DNA from: Mucilaginibacter rubeus
Lineage (GTDB): Bacteria > Bacteroidota > Bacteroidia > Sphingobacteriales > Sphingobacteriaceae
Reading direction: 5' to 3'
DNA length: 64,000 nt
Assembly (NCBI RefSeq): GCF_003286415.2
Contig: NZ_CP043450.1
Span: 620,001-684,000 of the forward strand
This document shows, piece after piece, positions 18,773-28,208 of the stretch; position 1 is the stretch's first letter, and the number at the start of each line of letters is the position of its first letter. Under the pieces are notes generated by a model. The model ran no database searches. It saw nothing but the letters and a program-made list of their open reading frames with translations, and was not told the origin of the DNA. A program made the position numbers and the translations under genes.

Positions 18773-20206
18773 ATGGAGAACAGTACTTCTTTTAAGCCTT
18801 CGTTGCGGTTGATGGATGCCACCATGCTGGTGGCAGGCAGTATGATTGGCTCCGGTATTTTTATTGTGAGCGCGGATATTACCCGCAATGTGGGCAGCGC
18901 GGGCTGGCTGCTATTTGTATGGCTCATCACCGGTTTTATGACACTCACCGCGGCCCTGAGCTACGGCGAGCTGAGTGCCATGTTCCCCAGGGCGGGTGGC
19001 CAGTACGTTTACCTGAAAGAGGCATATCGCCCCTTGGTTGGTTTTTTATACGGATGGAGTTTTTTTACCGTGATACAAACGGCTACTATTGCCGCGGTAG
19101 GGGTTGCTTTCGCCAAATTTACGGCCTATCTGATCCCACAGCTGAGCGAAGACCTGGTTGCTGTTGATCTGGGTTTTATCACCATATCACCAGCACAACT
19201 GCTCTCCATCCTGGTGATCGTATTTTTAACCTATATCAATACCCGTGGGGTAAACAGCGGTAAAATTGTACAAACCATTTTCACCATGGCCAAGCTGCTG
19301 AGCTTGTTAGGGCTGATTGTGTTTGGCCTGTTTTCCTTAAAAGCTTCGGTGTGGAGCGATAACTGGAAAAATGCATGGGATATGCACCATCTCAACGGTG
19401 ATGGTTCTATTGCCTCCTATACTACCATTGCTGCTTTAGGCGCTATCGCATCGGCTATGGTGGGCTCTATATTCAGCAGTGATTCATGGAACAACGTGAC
19501 TTTTATAGCCGGGGAGATCAAAAACCCGAAAAGGAACATCGGTTTAAGTTTGGCGCTGGGTACGCTGATCGTAACGGTGATCTACATTTTAACCAATATC
19601 ATGTATACTGGTGTACTTTCATTGCATGATATTGCCGTTGCTGATAAAGATAGGGTAGGTGTGGTTGCTTCACAGCATATTTTTGGCAGTTCGGGTACGG
19701 TGATCATCGCTTTGCTCATCATGGTATCAACCTTTGGCTGCAATAACGGGCTTATAATGTCGGGCGCGAGGGTTTATTACTCGATGGCTAAGGATGGGCT
19801 TTTCTTTAAAAAAGTAGGAACGCTGAATAAAAACTCGGTACCTGGTTTTGGTTTATGGTTGCAGTGCGTGTTTGCCTGCCTTTGGAGCCTGAGCGGTAAA
19901 TACGGCGATCTGCTGGACATGATCTCGTTTGTGGTGGTAGTTTTTTATGTGCTTACCATCATCGGGATTTTTATCCTACGCAAAAAAATGCCCAATGCCG
20001 AGCGGCCTTACAAGGCTTTTGGCTACCCGGTATTGCCAATAATTTATATCATCATGGGTATTGCTTTTTGCCTGTTACTCATCAAATACAAACCGGCATA
20101 TACTTATCCGGGCTTGATCATTACCCTGACAGGCATCCCTGTTTATTACCTGATAGGTGGCAGCAAAAAACGTAAAGCCGCCGAACTCCCGGTTGAAAGT
20201 TTATAG
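18773..20206 (+). CDS. APC-superfamily amino-acid permease
   Basis: A 477-residue inner-membrane transporter with about 12 hydrophobic helices. The first has the unwound substrate motif MLVAGSMIGSGIFIVSADI, typical of APC/LAT-type permeases. Later features are GELSAMFPRAGGQYVYLKEA and GEIKNPKRNIGLSL. It probably imports an amino acid into the cytosol by proton symport or exchange. Within this island hydroxyproline is the obvious candidate, since the pathway enzymes are cytosolic, but nothing in the sequence fixes the substrate. It is followed 11 bp later by the alpha-galactosidase, indicating one transcript. Confidence 0.92.
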   Translation: MENSTSFKPSLRLMDATMLVAGSMIGSGIFIVSADITRNVGSAGWLLFVWLITGFMTLTAALSYGELSAMFPRAGGQYVYLKEAYRPLVGFLYGWSFFTVIQTATIAAVGVAFAKFTAYLIPQLSEDLVAVDLGFITISPAQLLSILVIVFLTYINTRGVNSGKIVQTIFTMAKLLSLLGLIVFGLFSLKASVWSDNWKNAWDMHHLNGDGSIASYTTIAALGAIASAMVGSIFSSDSWNNVTFIAGEIKNPKRNIGLSLALGTLIVTVIYILTNIMYTGVLSLHDIAVADKDRVGVVASQHIFGSSGTVIIALLIMVSTFGCNNGLIMSGARVYYSMAKDGLFFKKVGTLNKNSVPGFGLWLQCVFACLWSLSGKYGDLLDMISFVVVVFYVLTIIGIFILRKKMPNAERPYKAFGYPVLPIIYIIMGIAFCLLLIKYKPAYTYPGLIITLTGIPVYYLIGGSKKRKAAELPVESL

Positions 20207-20217
20207 ACTACCCATTC

Positions 20218-22440
20218 ATGAAAAAGATCTTATCGCTGCTATGTGTTATAACTATGAGCATAGCAGCCCGGGCCCAAAATGGGAATTTTATTAAGTTAAG
20301 CATTGCAAAGTTCTCTACCGGAAATGATGAAGCCTGGCAAAATGCCGACTTTAACGACGCGCAGTGGAAAAACATCAAAGTAGGCGATGTATGGCAGGAG
20401 CAGGGTTACCCGGATTATCATGGTTTTGCCTGGTACCGGATTCATGTGGTTATTCCGTCGTCGTTAAAAAAGCAGGCGGTTTGGGCCGATAGTTTGAGAG
20501 TGTTCCTTGCCCATGTTAATGATGTTGATGAAACCTATTTTAACGGCAAACTGATTGGTAAAACCGGTGCATTCCCTGAAGATAAGGGCGGCTACGTGAG
20601 CAAGTGGCCTGCTGTACGCAATTACTGCATCGCGGCAAACGATCCGGCCATTAAATGGGATGCGGAAAATGTCATCGCCATAAAAGTTTATGACGGCGGC
20701 GGCTCGGGTGGCATTTTTATGGGAAGCCCTTATATTGATATGCTGGAAAAATTTGATGGCATCGTTTTTACCCAAACAGATATCAGCTTTTTACCCAATG
20801 CGCAATCGGTACGCAAATTAACCATCAGTAATAGCTTTAAAACCATTATCACGGGCAAGTTTCACTATCGGATCATAGACGAGGTTACTGAAAAAACAAT
20901 TGCCGAGAAAACGGTAAATGCTAATCTCCAGCCCCTGGGTAAGGAAACTTACACGCTCAATTTTCCCCATCGCGAAGGCATTAAATTGTTTTATGAGTTT
21001 ACCGAAACTGCATCAGGCAAGACCAAGACCTTTGCCGAGATAGCGCCTTATTTGCTTACGCCCAGGGTTCCATTAACACCAATGATTAATGGCGCTGCGG
21101 TTTTAGGCATACATCCCGGCTCACCGGTACTTTACAAAATAGCGGCAAGCGGGCAAAAGCCTTTAAACTATTTAGCAAAAAATCTGCCGGAAGGTTTATC
21201 ACTCGATAATAAAACGGGCATCATAACCGGAACCGCACCTAAAGCAGGAGATTACAAAGTATCTGTTTCGGTAAGTAACAATTTAGGAAGAAGCGCACGA
21301 ATCCTTACTATCAAATCGGGGCATTTATTAGCCCTTACCCCGCCCATGGGTTGGAACAGCTGGAATTGCTGGGGACTAAATGTGAGCGATGAAAAAGTTC
21401 GGCTATCAGCTAAAGCAATGGTTGATAAAGGCCTCACCGATTACGGCTGGAACTCTATTAACGTAGATGATGGCTGGCAAGCACCTGCAAGGCAACAGGA
21501 TGGAGCTATAGCCGCGAATGAGAAATTTCCAGATATGAAAGCCCTTGGCGTGCACCTGCATCAACAGGGATTAAAGTTTGGCATTTACTCGTCGCCGGGA
21601 GCAAAAACCTGTGGCGGTTACCTGGGTTCGTTAGGCCATGAGGGTCAGGATGCTGGCACATATTTTAACTGGGGCGTTGATTATTTGAAATACGACCTAT
21701 GCAGCTACTCCGACCAAACGGCCGGTGATACCACGCTATTCGCGCAGCAAAAACCATACATGGTAATGCGCGATGAACTGGCAAAACAGCCCCGGGATAT
21801 TATTTACAGCATTTGCCAGTACGGTATAAAAGATGTTTGGAAATGGGGCACGCAAATGAACGGTAACCTGTGGCGCACTACCGAGGATATTACTGATACC
21901 TGGGAAAGTTTGTACGGTATAGGTTTTAGTCAGACCAATAACGCGGCCTACGCCGGGCCGGGAGGTTGGAACGACCCAGATATGCTTATTTTAGGCAGGG
22001 TAGGTTGGGGCGAAAATCTGCACCAAACTAATTTAACGCCTTATGAGCAGTATACACACATGAGCTTATGGAGCCTTTTATCGGCACCGCTGCTTATTGG
22101 CTGTGATATGGATAAGCTTGATGAATTTACCCTTAACCTGTTAAAAAATCGGGAGGTTATAGCCATTGATCAGGACGTAGCAGGCAAGCAAGCCGGGCGG
22201 GTGATTAACGATAAACAGATTCAGGTTTGGGTTAAACAACTGGCAGATGGCAGTAAGGCTATCGGCATCTTTAATCTCGGCGAAAAGTACTCGAAGTATA
22301 CGCTTGATTTTAACAGCATCCATATGGGCAGGGTTAAAGTTGTAAGGGATATCTGGCAGCAAAAAGATATCGCTAAAAATGTTGCCGGCGTATCCTGTAA
22401 TATCCCGCCGCATGGGGTAAGGTTTTATAAATTGATGTAA
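20218..22440 (+). CDS. GH27 alpha-galactosidase with N-terminal jelly-roll and Ig-like domains
   Basis: A 740-residue exported enzyme with a signal peptide ending AARA|QN. Domains in order: a galactose-binding-like jelly roll (about 25-180), a beta domain, a putative Ig domain (He_PIG type, GLSLDNKTGIITGTAPKAGDY near 330), then the GH27 barrel from LALTPPMGWNSWNCWG (about 372) and a C-terminal beta domain. The nucleophile is D493 in YLKYDLCS and the acid/base D557 in WRTTEDITDTW. The family removes terminal alpha-galactose or alpha-N-acetylgalactosamine. Extensin serines carry single alpha-galactose residues, which this enzyme could remove (inference); galactomannan or raffinose-type substrates are alternatives. 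It lies 11 bp behind the permease gene. Confidence 0.93.
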   Translation: MKKILSLLCVITMSIAARAQNGNFIKLSIAKFSTGNDEAWQNADFNDAQWKNIKVGDVWQEQGYPDYHGFAWYRIHVVIPSSLKKQAVWADSLRVFLAHVNDVDETYFNGKLIGKTGAFPEDKGGYVSKWPAVRNYCIAANDPAIKWDAENVIAIKVYDGGGSGGIFMGSPYIDMLEKFDGIVFTQTDISFLPNAQSVRKLTISNSFKTIITGKFHYRIIDEVTEKTIAEKTVNANLQPLGKETYTLNFPHREGIKLFYEFTETASGKTKTFAEIAPYLLTPRVPLTPMINGAAVLGIHPGSPVLYKIAASGQKPLNYLAKNLPEGLSLDNKTGIITGTAPKAGDYKVSVSVSNNLGRSARILTIKSGHLLALTPPMGWNSWNCWGLNVSDEKVRLSAKAMVDKGLTDYGWNSINVDDGWQAPARQQDGAIAANEKFPDMKALGVHLHQQGLKFGIYSSPGAKTCGGYLGSLGHEGQDAGTYFNWGVDYLKYDLCSYSDQTAGDTTLFAQQKPYMVMRDELAKQPRDIIYSICQYGIKDVWKWGTQMNGNLWRTTEDITDTWESLYGIGFSQTNNAAYAGPGGWNDPDMLILGRVGWGENLHQTNLTPYEQYTHMSLWSLLSAPLLIGCDMDKLDEFTLNLLKNREVIAIDQDVAGKQAGRVINDKQIQVWVKQLADGSKAIGIFNLGEKYSKYTLDFNSIHMGRVKVVRDIWQQKDIAKNVAGVSCNIPPHGVRFYKLM

Positions 22441-22635
22441 ACAAGACGCTTGCCTACCTGTTGAGTACTATATCGCTTGACCGTTTTTTAATCTGTTTTG
22501 AAGTTGTGCTGTAGAAATAAGATAAAATCCTGCTATAACTGGTTAGGAATCTTCAGTGCGCATCATAAAAGGTTAAATATATTTGCTCGCGCATATTAAT
22601 GGCGCAAGCCCTCGTTTTTTACTAAAATATCTGCC

Positions 22636-24120
22636 ATGGCTAACAACTTTAAAGAAGAAAGCATCGAAGAAATAAATATCATCATGCAGCAATCGCAAAG
22701 CGCGTTTGAGGCTTATCAAAAAACAAGCGCCGAACAAAAGGCCCTGTTTTTGGAGGCTATTGCTGATGAAATAGAAGCAATAGGCGATGCCTTGCTGCAA
22801 AAAGCATCTGAAGAAACTAATCTTCCGTTACCCCGTTTAACCGGCGAGCGCGCCCGTACCACTGGTCAGCTGCGCATGTTTGCAGGAATGCTGCGCGAAG
22901 GCAGCTGGGTTGAAGCCAGTATAGATACCGCCTTGCCCGATAGAAAACCCTTGCCACGCCCGGATCTACGCAAAATGCTTGTTCCGCTTGGCCCTGTAGT
23001 AGTTTTTGGCGCGAGTAACTTCCCGTTTGCCTATTCAACAGCAGGTGGTGATACTGCAAGCGCGCTGGGTGCAGGCTGTTCGGTAGTAGTAAAAGCACAT
23101 CCTGCTCATGCCGAAACTTCTGAAATGGTTTACCAGGCTATCAAAAAAGCGATAGTAAGCAGCAATATGCCTGAGCATGTTTTTCAGCATGTACATGGTA
23201 CTTCGTTTGAAAGTGGTAAAGCATTGGTTAAAGCGGATGATACCGCTGCTGTTGGCTTTACGGGCTCAACAGTTGGTGGCTTAGCATTGCTTCAGTATTC
23301 TTCAGAACGCAAAAAGCCTATTCCTGTATTTTCAGAAATGGGCAGTATAAATCCCGTTATATTTTTGCCGGATACTTTAAACAAAAACGCCGCCGATCTG
23401 GCTGCGCAGTATGCAGGCTCCATTACTTTAGGTGTTGGTCAGTTTTGTACCAATCCCGGTTTAATGCTGGCTGTCGAAGGTGAAGGTTTGGATAATTTCT
23501 ACAAGTTGTTAGGTAACGGTATTGAAGAAATCAAACCGGCCAAAATGCTGCACGCAGGCATCCATTCGGCTTATGAGAAAAAGAGCCATGCTGCTTTGGA
23601 GCAGAGCGGTGTAACCAGCGTTGTTAAGTCGGCTACAGAAGCCATCGATATCGAAGCTCAGCCAACCATCGCCCTCGTAAGTGCCGAAACTTTTCTTGAA
23701 AATCACTTATTGCACGAAGAGGTATTCGGACCATATTCATTAATGGTAGCTTGTAAAGACGAGCAGGAACTGATCAAAGTATTAAAATCAGTATCAGGTC
23801 AGCTCACTACTACAGTAATGGGTACCGATGATGATTTTGCAGGTCATTCAAGCCTGTTACAATTATTGCCGTCAATAGCAGGCAGGGTATTGTTTAATGG
23901 CGTACCCACCGGTGTTGAGGTTTGTGCCAGTATGGTGCATGGCGGCCCGTTCCCGGCCACTACCGATAGCCGTTTTACCGCGGTAGGTATCAATGCTGCT
24001 AAACGCTGGGTACGCCCGGTTTGCTACCAAAACTGCCCGGACGCGCTGTTGCCATTGGCTTTGCAACAGGCCAATCCAACCAACATCTGGCGTTTGTTTG
24101 ATGGCGAGTGGAAGAAATAG
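22636..24120 (+). CDS. Aldehyde dehydrogenase, probable alpha-ketoglutarate semialdehyde dehydrogenase
   Basis: A 494-residue cytosolic ALDH. The catalytic Cys is C271 (GVGQFCTNPG) and the general base is E234 (FSEMGSINPV). The motif VVVFGASNFPFAYSTAGGDTASALGAGC near residues 115-142 is typical of the NADP-preferring ketoglutarate-semialdehyde / 2,5-dioxovalerate branch, as is the C-terminal motif HGGPFPATTDSRFTAVG. The reaction would be alpha-ketoglutarate semialdehyde to alpha-ketoglutarate, the last step of hydroxyproline breakdown. The same branch also serves pentose and sugar-acid pathways, including L-arabinose oxidation, so it could finish either arm of this island. It is a single gene with its own terminator. 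Confidence 0.9.
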   Translation: MANNFKEESIEEINIIMQQSQSAFEAYQKTSAEQKALFLEAIADEIEAIGDALLQKASEETNLPLPRLTGERARTTGQLRMFAGMLREGSWVEASIDTALPDRKPLPRPDLRKMLVPLGPVVVFGASNFPFAYSTAGGDTASALGAGCSVVVKAHPAHAETSEMVYQAIKKAIVSSNMPEHVFQHVHGTSFESGKALVKADDTAAVGFTGSTVGGLALLQYSSERKKPIPVFSEMGSINPVIFLPDTLNKNAADLAAQYAGSITLGVGQFCTNPGLMLAVEGEGLDNFYKLLGNGIEEIKPAKMLHAGIHSAYEKKSHAALEQSGVTSVVKSATEAIDIEAQPTIALVSAETFLENHLLHEEVFGPYSLMVACKDEQELIKVLKSVSGQLTTTVMGTDDDFAGHSSLLQLLPSIAGRVLFNGVPTGVEVCASMVHGGPFPATTDSRFTAVGINAAKRWVRPVCYQNCPDALLPLALQQANPTNIWRLFDGEWKK

Positions 24121-24166
24121 TGCGATGTTAAACATCATCAGATAATCAAATTTAAATTATACTTGC

Positions 24167-24204
24167 ACATGCCGGTTCCTCAACAGAGCCGGCATGTTTA
24201 ATTT
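24167..24204 (+). terminator. Terminator after the aldehyde dehydrogenase gene
   Basis: The stem ACATGCCGG / CCGGCATGT is a perfect 9-bp helix with a 13-base loop, followed by the T-rich TTAATTTT. It lies just before the next start codon. Confidence 0.7.
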
Positions 24205-24210
24205 TGTATT

Positions 24211-25611
24211 ATGAAACTTCAACTTTTTGATAAGCAGGTTTATGAGCAACGCCGTAATGTTTTAAAACAAAGCATGGGCGCTAATGGCATCATCGTTTTG
24301 TTAGGAAACGATGACAGCAGCATGAACTATAAAGACAATACCTACCTGTTTAGGCAGGATAGCAGCTTTTTATATTACTTCGGACTTGATGTAGCGGGTT
24401 TGGCGGCTATTATTGATACTGATACCGGCGAGGAAGTGATCTTCGGTAATGATCTTACTATTGATGATATTATCTGGACTGGTACTTTGCCATCTGTTAG
24501 CGAAATGGCCGCGCAGGTTGGTGTTTCGCAAACCAGGCCATATGCGGATGTAAAGCATTATATCCATAAGGCGGTTACCGGCAGTCGCCCGGTTCATATC
24601 CTGCCGCCTTATCGTCCCGAAAATAAAATTAAGCTGGCCGATTGGCTAAATACCAGTCTGGAAGATGTGGCAAGTCGCGTTTCATTGCAATTGGTAAAAG
24701 CGGTAATAGCCCAAAGGGTGATCAAAACTCCGCTGGAGGTTGCCGAAATTGAGAAAGCTGTATCTATCAGCGTCGACATGGAACTGGCAGTGATGAAATA
24801 TGCCCGTCCCGGTATCAGGGAATATGAATTGGTAGCCAAAGCGCATGAAGTCGCCATCGCCAATGATTCCCGTTTAGGTTACCCAGCTATCATCACCAAA
24901 CACGGTCAAACCCTGCACACGCATTATTACGGTAACATCCTGGAAGAAGGCGATATGGTATTAAGTGATATCGGTGCAGAAAACGCCATGCACTATGGAG
25001 GTGACCTTACCCGTACCTTCCCGGTAGGCAAGCAGTTCAACACCCGCCAGCGGGAGCTATACGATGTGGTTTTAAATTCGATGGATCATGCCATTAGCAT
25101 GTTAAAACCGGGCGTACGTTACAAAGACGTGCATATACAGGCTTGTCAGAAACTGGCCGAAGGCCTCAAAGCGGTAAACCTGATGAAAGGTGACCCAGCC
25201 GAGGCTGTTGCCGCCGGTGCACATGCCATGTTTTTTCAATGCGGCTTAGGCCACATGCTGGGCATGGATACGCATGATATGGAAGACCTGGGCGAGCAAT
25301 ATGTTGGCTATACCGATACCTTGAAAAAGGAAACCGTATTCGGCTTAAAATCATTAAGATTAGGCCGCGAGCTGGAAGCAGGATATGTGCTTACTGTTGA
25401 GCCGGGCATTTATATCATTCCGGAGTTGATAGATCGCTGGCAAGCTGAAAAGAAATTCACAGAGTTTATTAACTACGACGTGCTGAACACCTATCGTGAT
25501 TTCGGCGGTATCCGTATCGAGGATAATTTTTTAATAACCGATGCCGGGAGCCAGTTATTAGGTAAATATCTGCCTAAAACAAGGCAGGAAATTGAGGCTT
25601 TGAGAGGATAA
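24211..25611 (+). CDS. Xaa-Pro aminopeptidase (M24B, aminopeptidase P family)
   Basis: A 466-residue protein without a signal peptide, so probably cytosolic. The N-terminal creatinase-like domain (about 1-170) is followed by the pita-bread catalytic domain. Dinuclear metal ligands are visible: D253 (LSDIGAE), D265 (GGDLTRTFPV), a His in CGLGHMLGMDTHD, a Glu in TVEPGIYI and a Glu in GGIRIEDN. The enzyme removes the N-terminal residue before proline and often before hydroxyproline. It would release free amino acids from imported Pro/Hyp peptides. As a housekeeping enzyme it is common, so its presence alone is weak evidence for specialisation; its place between the ALDH and the DPP-IV-type gene strengthens it. 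Confidence 0.93.
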   Translation: MKLQLFDKQVYEQRRNVLKQSMGANGIIVLLGNDDSSMNYKDNTYLFRQDSSFLYYFGLDVAGLAAIIDTDTGEEVIFGNDLTIDDIIWTGTLPSVSEMAAQVGVSQTRPYADVKHYIHKAVTGSRPVHILPPYRPENKIKLADWLNTSLEDVASRVSLQLVKAVIAQRVIKTPLEVAEIEKAVSISVDMELAVMKYARPGIREYELVAKAHEVAIANDSRLGYPAIITKHGQTLHTHYYGNILEEGDMVLSDIGAENAMHYGGDLTRTFPVGKQFNTRQRELYDVVLNSMDHAISMLKPGVRYKDVHIQACQKLAEGLKAVNLMKGDPAEAVAAGAHAMFFQCGLGHMLGMDTHDMEDLGEQYVGYTDTLKKETVFGLKSLRLGRELEAGYVLTVEPGIYIIPELIDRWQAEKKFTEFINYDVLNTYRDFGGIRIEDNFLITDAGSQLLGKYLPKTRQEIEALRG

Positions 25612-25637
25612 AATAAATAAAGGCGGGGGTTAAGTGC

Positions 25638-25749
25638 GATTCCCCTCTTGAGAGGGGCGGAGGGGTGTGTTTCTGCTTTGATAAACTTGTTGGAGAAACA
25701 CACCCCTGCTACCACTTATCCCATCGCACCCCCTCTCAAGAGGGGAATC
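25638..25749. repeat. Large palindromic repeat, family B (GATTCCCCTC)
   Basis: Outer arms GATTCCCCTCTTGAGAGGGG and its near-complement lie at the two ends. Inner arms GGAGGGGTGTGTTTCT / AGAAACACACCCCT are nested inside. The copy at 55651-55768 has the same nested design and shared blocks (GTGCGATTCCC, CCCTGCTA, CGCACCCC). Confidence 0.85.
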
Positions 25750-25770
25750 AAAAGCAAAATGAATTAATAA

Positions 25771-25812
25771 AGCAAATCGGCCCGCATCTAAAAGATCGCG
25801 GGCCGATTTGCT
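25771..25812. terminator. Strong hairpin, probable terminator
   Basis: A perfect 15-bp stem, AGCAAATCGGCCCGC and its complement, with a 12-base loop. There is no U tract after it, so termination is likely but not certain. It sits between the Xaa-Pro peptidase and DPP-IV-type genes. Confidence 0.55.
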
Positions 25813-25889
25813 AAATGCCTGCTATGATGTGTTAATTTATGTAAATATAAGCTTGTGGTGTTAGGTAACTTTACGCAACACTATAACTT

Positions 25890-28187
25890 ATGGCAAGGTA
25901 CCACCAATATTTACTGTTAACCGTTTTTTTAGCCGCTGCAGGCCAATCAGCCAAAGCTCAAACTAAAGCTATTCCATATTATCCCACGCATGCAGAAATG
26001 CTGCAAAACTATAAAGCAGCCGATGCGCTTGATTCTGCTTTAAAAAAGATCCCTTATGTTACTAATGTTAGACCCAACTGGCAGGTGGATGGCAACCAGT
26101 TCTGGTATAGCAAAAGGATAGCCGGCAACCAAACAGCTTATGTTTTGGTTGATCCTGAAAAAGGATCTAAGAAAACCATTTTTGAAAGCAACCAGCTAAG
26201 TCCAGAAGTAAGCAAAATAACAGGCAAAGCCATAAAAGAAGGCAGCTTTAAAATTGACGATATGTTTTTTAGCGCCGATAAAAAACAGGCTACTTTTAAA
26301 ACAAATAATACCTGGCTCAAATACGATCTGAGCACACTGCAATGCAGCAAAACTACCGATACCGTACACCAAAGTTATGATAACGATAAGCCACTGCAGG
26401 AACGCCACTATCGTTGGGAGAATGCTACTACCGATTCTGTATCGCCCGATAAACAATGGGCGGCTTTTGTAAAGGGGGGAAACATCATTGTTAAATCACT
26501 AAAAAACGCGAGTGAGATCAAATTAACTACCGATGGCAATTTAGACAAGCCTTATGGCGAACTGAGCTGGGCTCCGGATAGCAAGCATATAGTAGGTTAT
26601 CGCATTGATCCTAAAAAAACAAAAGAGGTTTATTATCTCCTAAGCTCGGTGCCGGGCACTACGCGTGCGGTTTTGAAATCGCATGAATATGATCAGCCGG
26701 GCGATGAATTTACATCTTATCAGCAGTATATATTCAACATCACCGATAAAAGCGCGATAAAAACCGATGCCGAAAAGATAGACTTTTTTGGCGCGCCGCG
26801 GTTGCACTGGCGCGATGCTAACAGTCGCTATTTTACCTATGAAAAGGCTGATCGTGGTCACCAGCGTTTCAGGGTTATTGAGGTAGATGTTACCAATGGT
26901 AAAACCCGTGATATTATTGATGAAAAAACAAATACGTTTATTTATGAACAACGAATTTATACTTACTACGCCGCCAAAACACATGAGATAGTGTGGATCA
27001 CCGAGAAAGACGGCTGGCGCCATATTTACCTGGTTGACGAGCTGAGCGGAAAAGAAAAACTGGTAACCAAAGGCGATTGGGTAGTGCGCGATATCGACAG
27101 TGTTGATGTGAAGAAAAGGCAGATCTGGTTTAAGGGAAGCGGTAAAAATACAGGCGAAGACCCTTACTTTATGCATTACTACCGTATTGGCTTTGATGGT
27201 AAAAACCTGGTTGACCTTACGCCCGAAAAAGGCAATCACAGCGTAACATTTTCGGCTGATAGAAAATACTACATCGATACTTATTCGGAAGTTAATATCG
27301 CTCCGCGGATTGTAATTAAAAATACTGCCGACCTAAAAACAGTGATGGAATTGGAGCATGCCGATCTGAGCGCGCTTTTAGCTACCGGTATTAAACTCCC
27401 TGAAGTTTTTGTTGCTAAAGCAAGGGACGGCAAAACCGATATCTGGGGTGTAGTCTATCGCCCGGCCAATATGGATCCTAATAAAAGCTATCCTGTAATT
27501 GAAAATATTTATGCCGGTCCGCAGGACTCGTTTGTGCCTAAAAGTTTTTCGGCTGTCAACGAAATGCAGAGTATAGCGCAGTTAGGTTTTATTGTGGTAC
27601 AAATGGATGGTATGGGTACTGCAAACCGTTCAAAAGCCTTTCATGATGTATGCTGGCATAACCTTGCCGATGCAGGTTTTGCCGACCGGATACTGTGGAT
27701 GCAGGCGCTTGCAGCCAAGTATCCGCAGGTTGATATCAGCCGCGTAGGTGTTTACGGAACGTCGGCAGGTGGGCAAAATTCGGCAGGCGCTTTATTGTTT
27801 CATCCCGAGTTTTATAAAGCCGCGGTTTCTGCCTGTGGCTGCCATGATAACCGTATTGATAAACAATGGTGGAACGAGCAGTGGATGGGCTATCCTGTCG
27901 GGTCGCATTATGAGCAACAGTCAAATATTACCAATGCCGGTAAATTACAGGGCGATCTGATGCTGATAGTAGGAGAGGCTGACAACAATGTTCCGCCCGA
28001 ATCAACCTTCCGTTTTGCGGATGCGCTGATCAAGAGCAATAAAATGTTTGACTTGCTGGTGGTGCCGGGTATGGGCCATAGCGATGGCGGCCCTTATGGT
28101 CGTAAAAAGAAACGCGACTTTTTTGTAAAGCACCTGCTTAATGCAGAGCCGCCGGCAAGAAACACCGATGAGTTAGCGCATAATTAA
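25890..28187 (+). CDS. Dipeptidyl-peptidase IV-type S9 serine peptidase
   Basis: A 765-residue exported enzyme with a signal peptide ending SAKA|QT. The N-terminal beta-propeller covers about residues 60-500 and a C-terminal alpha/beta-hydrolase follows. The nucleophile is S625 in GVYGTSAGGQ, the acid Asp is in VGEADNNVPPE and the catalytic His is in GMGHSDGGPYG. S9B enzymes release Xaa-Pro (or Xaa-Ala/Hyp) dipeptides from the N-terminus in the periplasm. A candidate promoter element TAACTTTA lies at 25866-25873. It precedes the GH43 gene by 21 bp, so a prolyl peptidase and an arabinanase-type glycosidase share a transcript, which fits degradation of an arabinosylated proline-rich protein. 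Confidence 0.93.
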   Translation: MARYHQYLLLTVFLAAAGQSAKAQTKAIPYYPTHAEMLQNYKAADALDSALKKIPYVTNVRPNWQVDGNQFWYSKRIAGNQTAYVLVDPEKGSKKTIFESNQLSPEVSKITGKAIKEGSFKIDDMFFSADKKQATFKTNNTWLKYDLSTLQCSKTTDTVHQSYDNDKPLQERHYRWENATTDSVSPDKQWAAFVKGGNIIVKSLKNASEIKLTTDGNLDKPYGELSWAPDSKHIVGYRIDPKKTKEVYYLLSSVPGTTRAVLKSHEYDQPGDEFTSYQQYIFNITDKSAIKTDAEKIDFFGAPRLHWRDANSRYFTYEKADRGHQRFRVIEVDVTNGKTRDIIDEKTNTFIYEQRIYTYYAAKTHEIVWITEKDGWRHIYLVDELSGKEKLVTKGDWVVRDIDSVDVKKRQIWFKGSGKNTGEDPYFMHYYRIGFDGKNLVDLTPEKGNHSVTFSADRKYYIDTYSEVNIAPRIVIKNTADLKTVMELEHADLSALLATGIKLPEVFVAKARDGKTDIWGVVYRPANMDPNKSYPVIENIYAGPQDSFVPKSFSAVNEMQSIAQLGFIVVQMDGMGTANRSKAFHDVCWHNLADAGFADRILWMQALAAKYPQVDISRVGVYGTSAGGQNSAGALLFHPEFYKAAVSACGCHDNRIDKQWWNEQWMGYPVGSHYEQQSNITNAGKLQGDLMLIVGEADNNVPPESTFRFADALIKSNKMFDLLVVPGMGHSDGGPYGRKKKRDFFVKHLLNAEPPARNTDELAHN

Positions 28188-28208
28188 TTTTGCTGGATAG
28201 GTAACACA

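Noticed and set aside
25638..25812. Reading the repeats as a CRISPR array or transposon end
   Set aside because: There is one nested palindrome, not regularly spaced repeats, and no cas gene or transposase is near.
26640..27239. A 199-codon open frame on the minus strand
   Set aside because: It lies wholly inside the DPP-IV-type gene on the other strand, has no recognisable domain, and its composition is that of a shadow frame.
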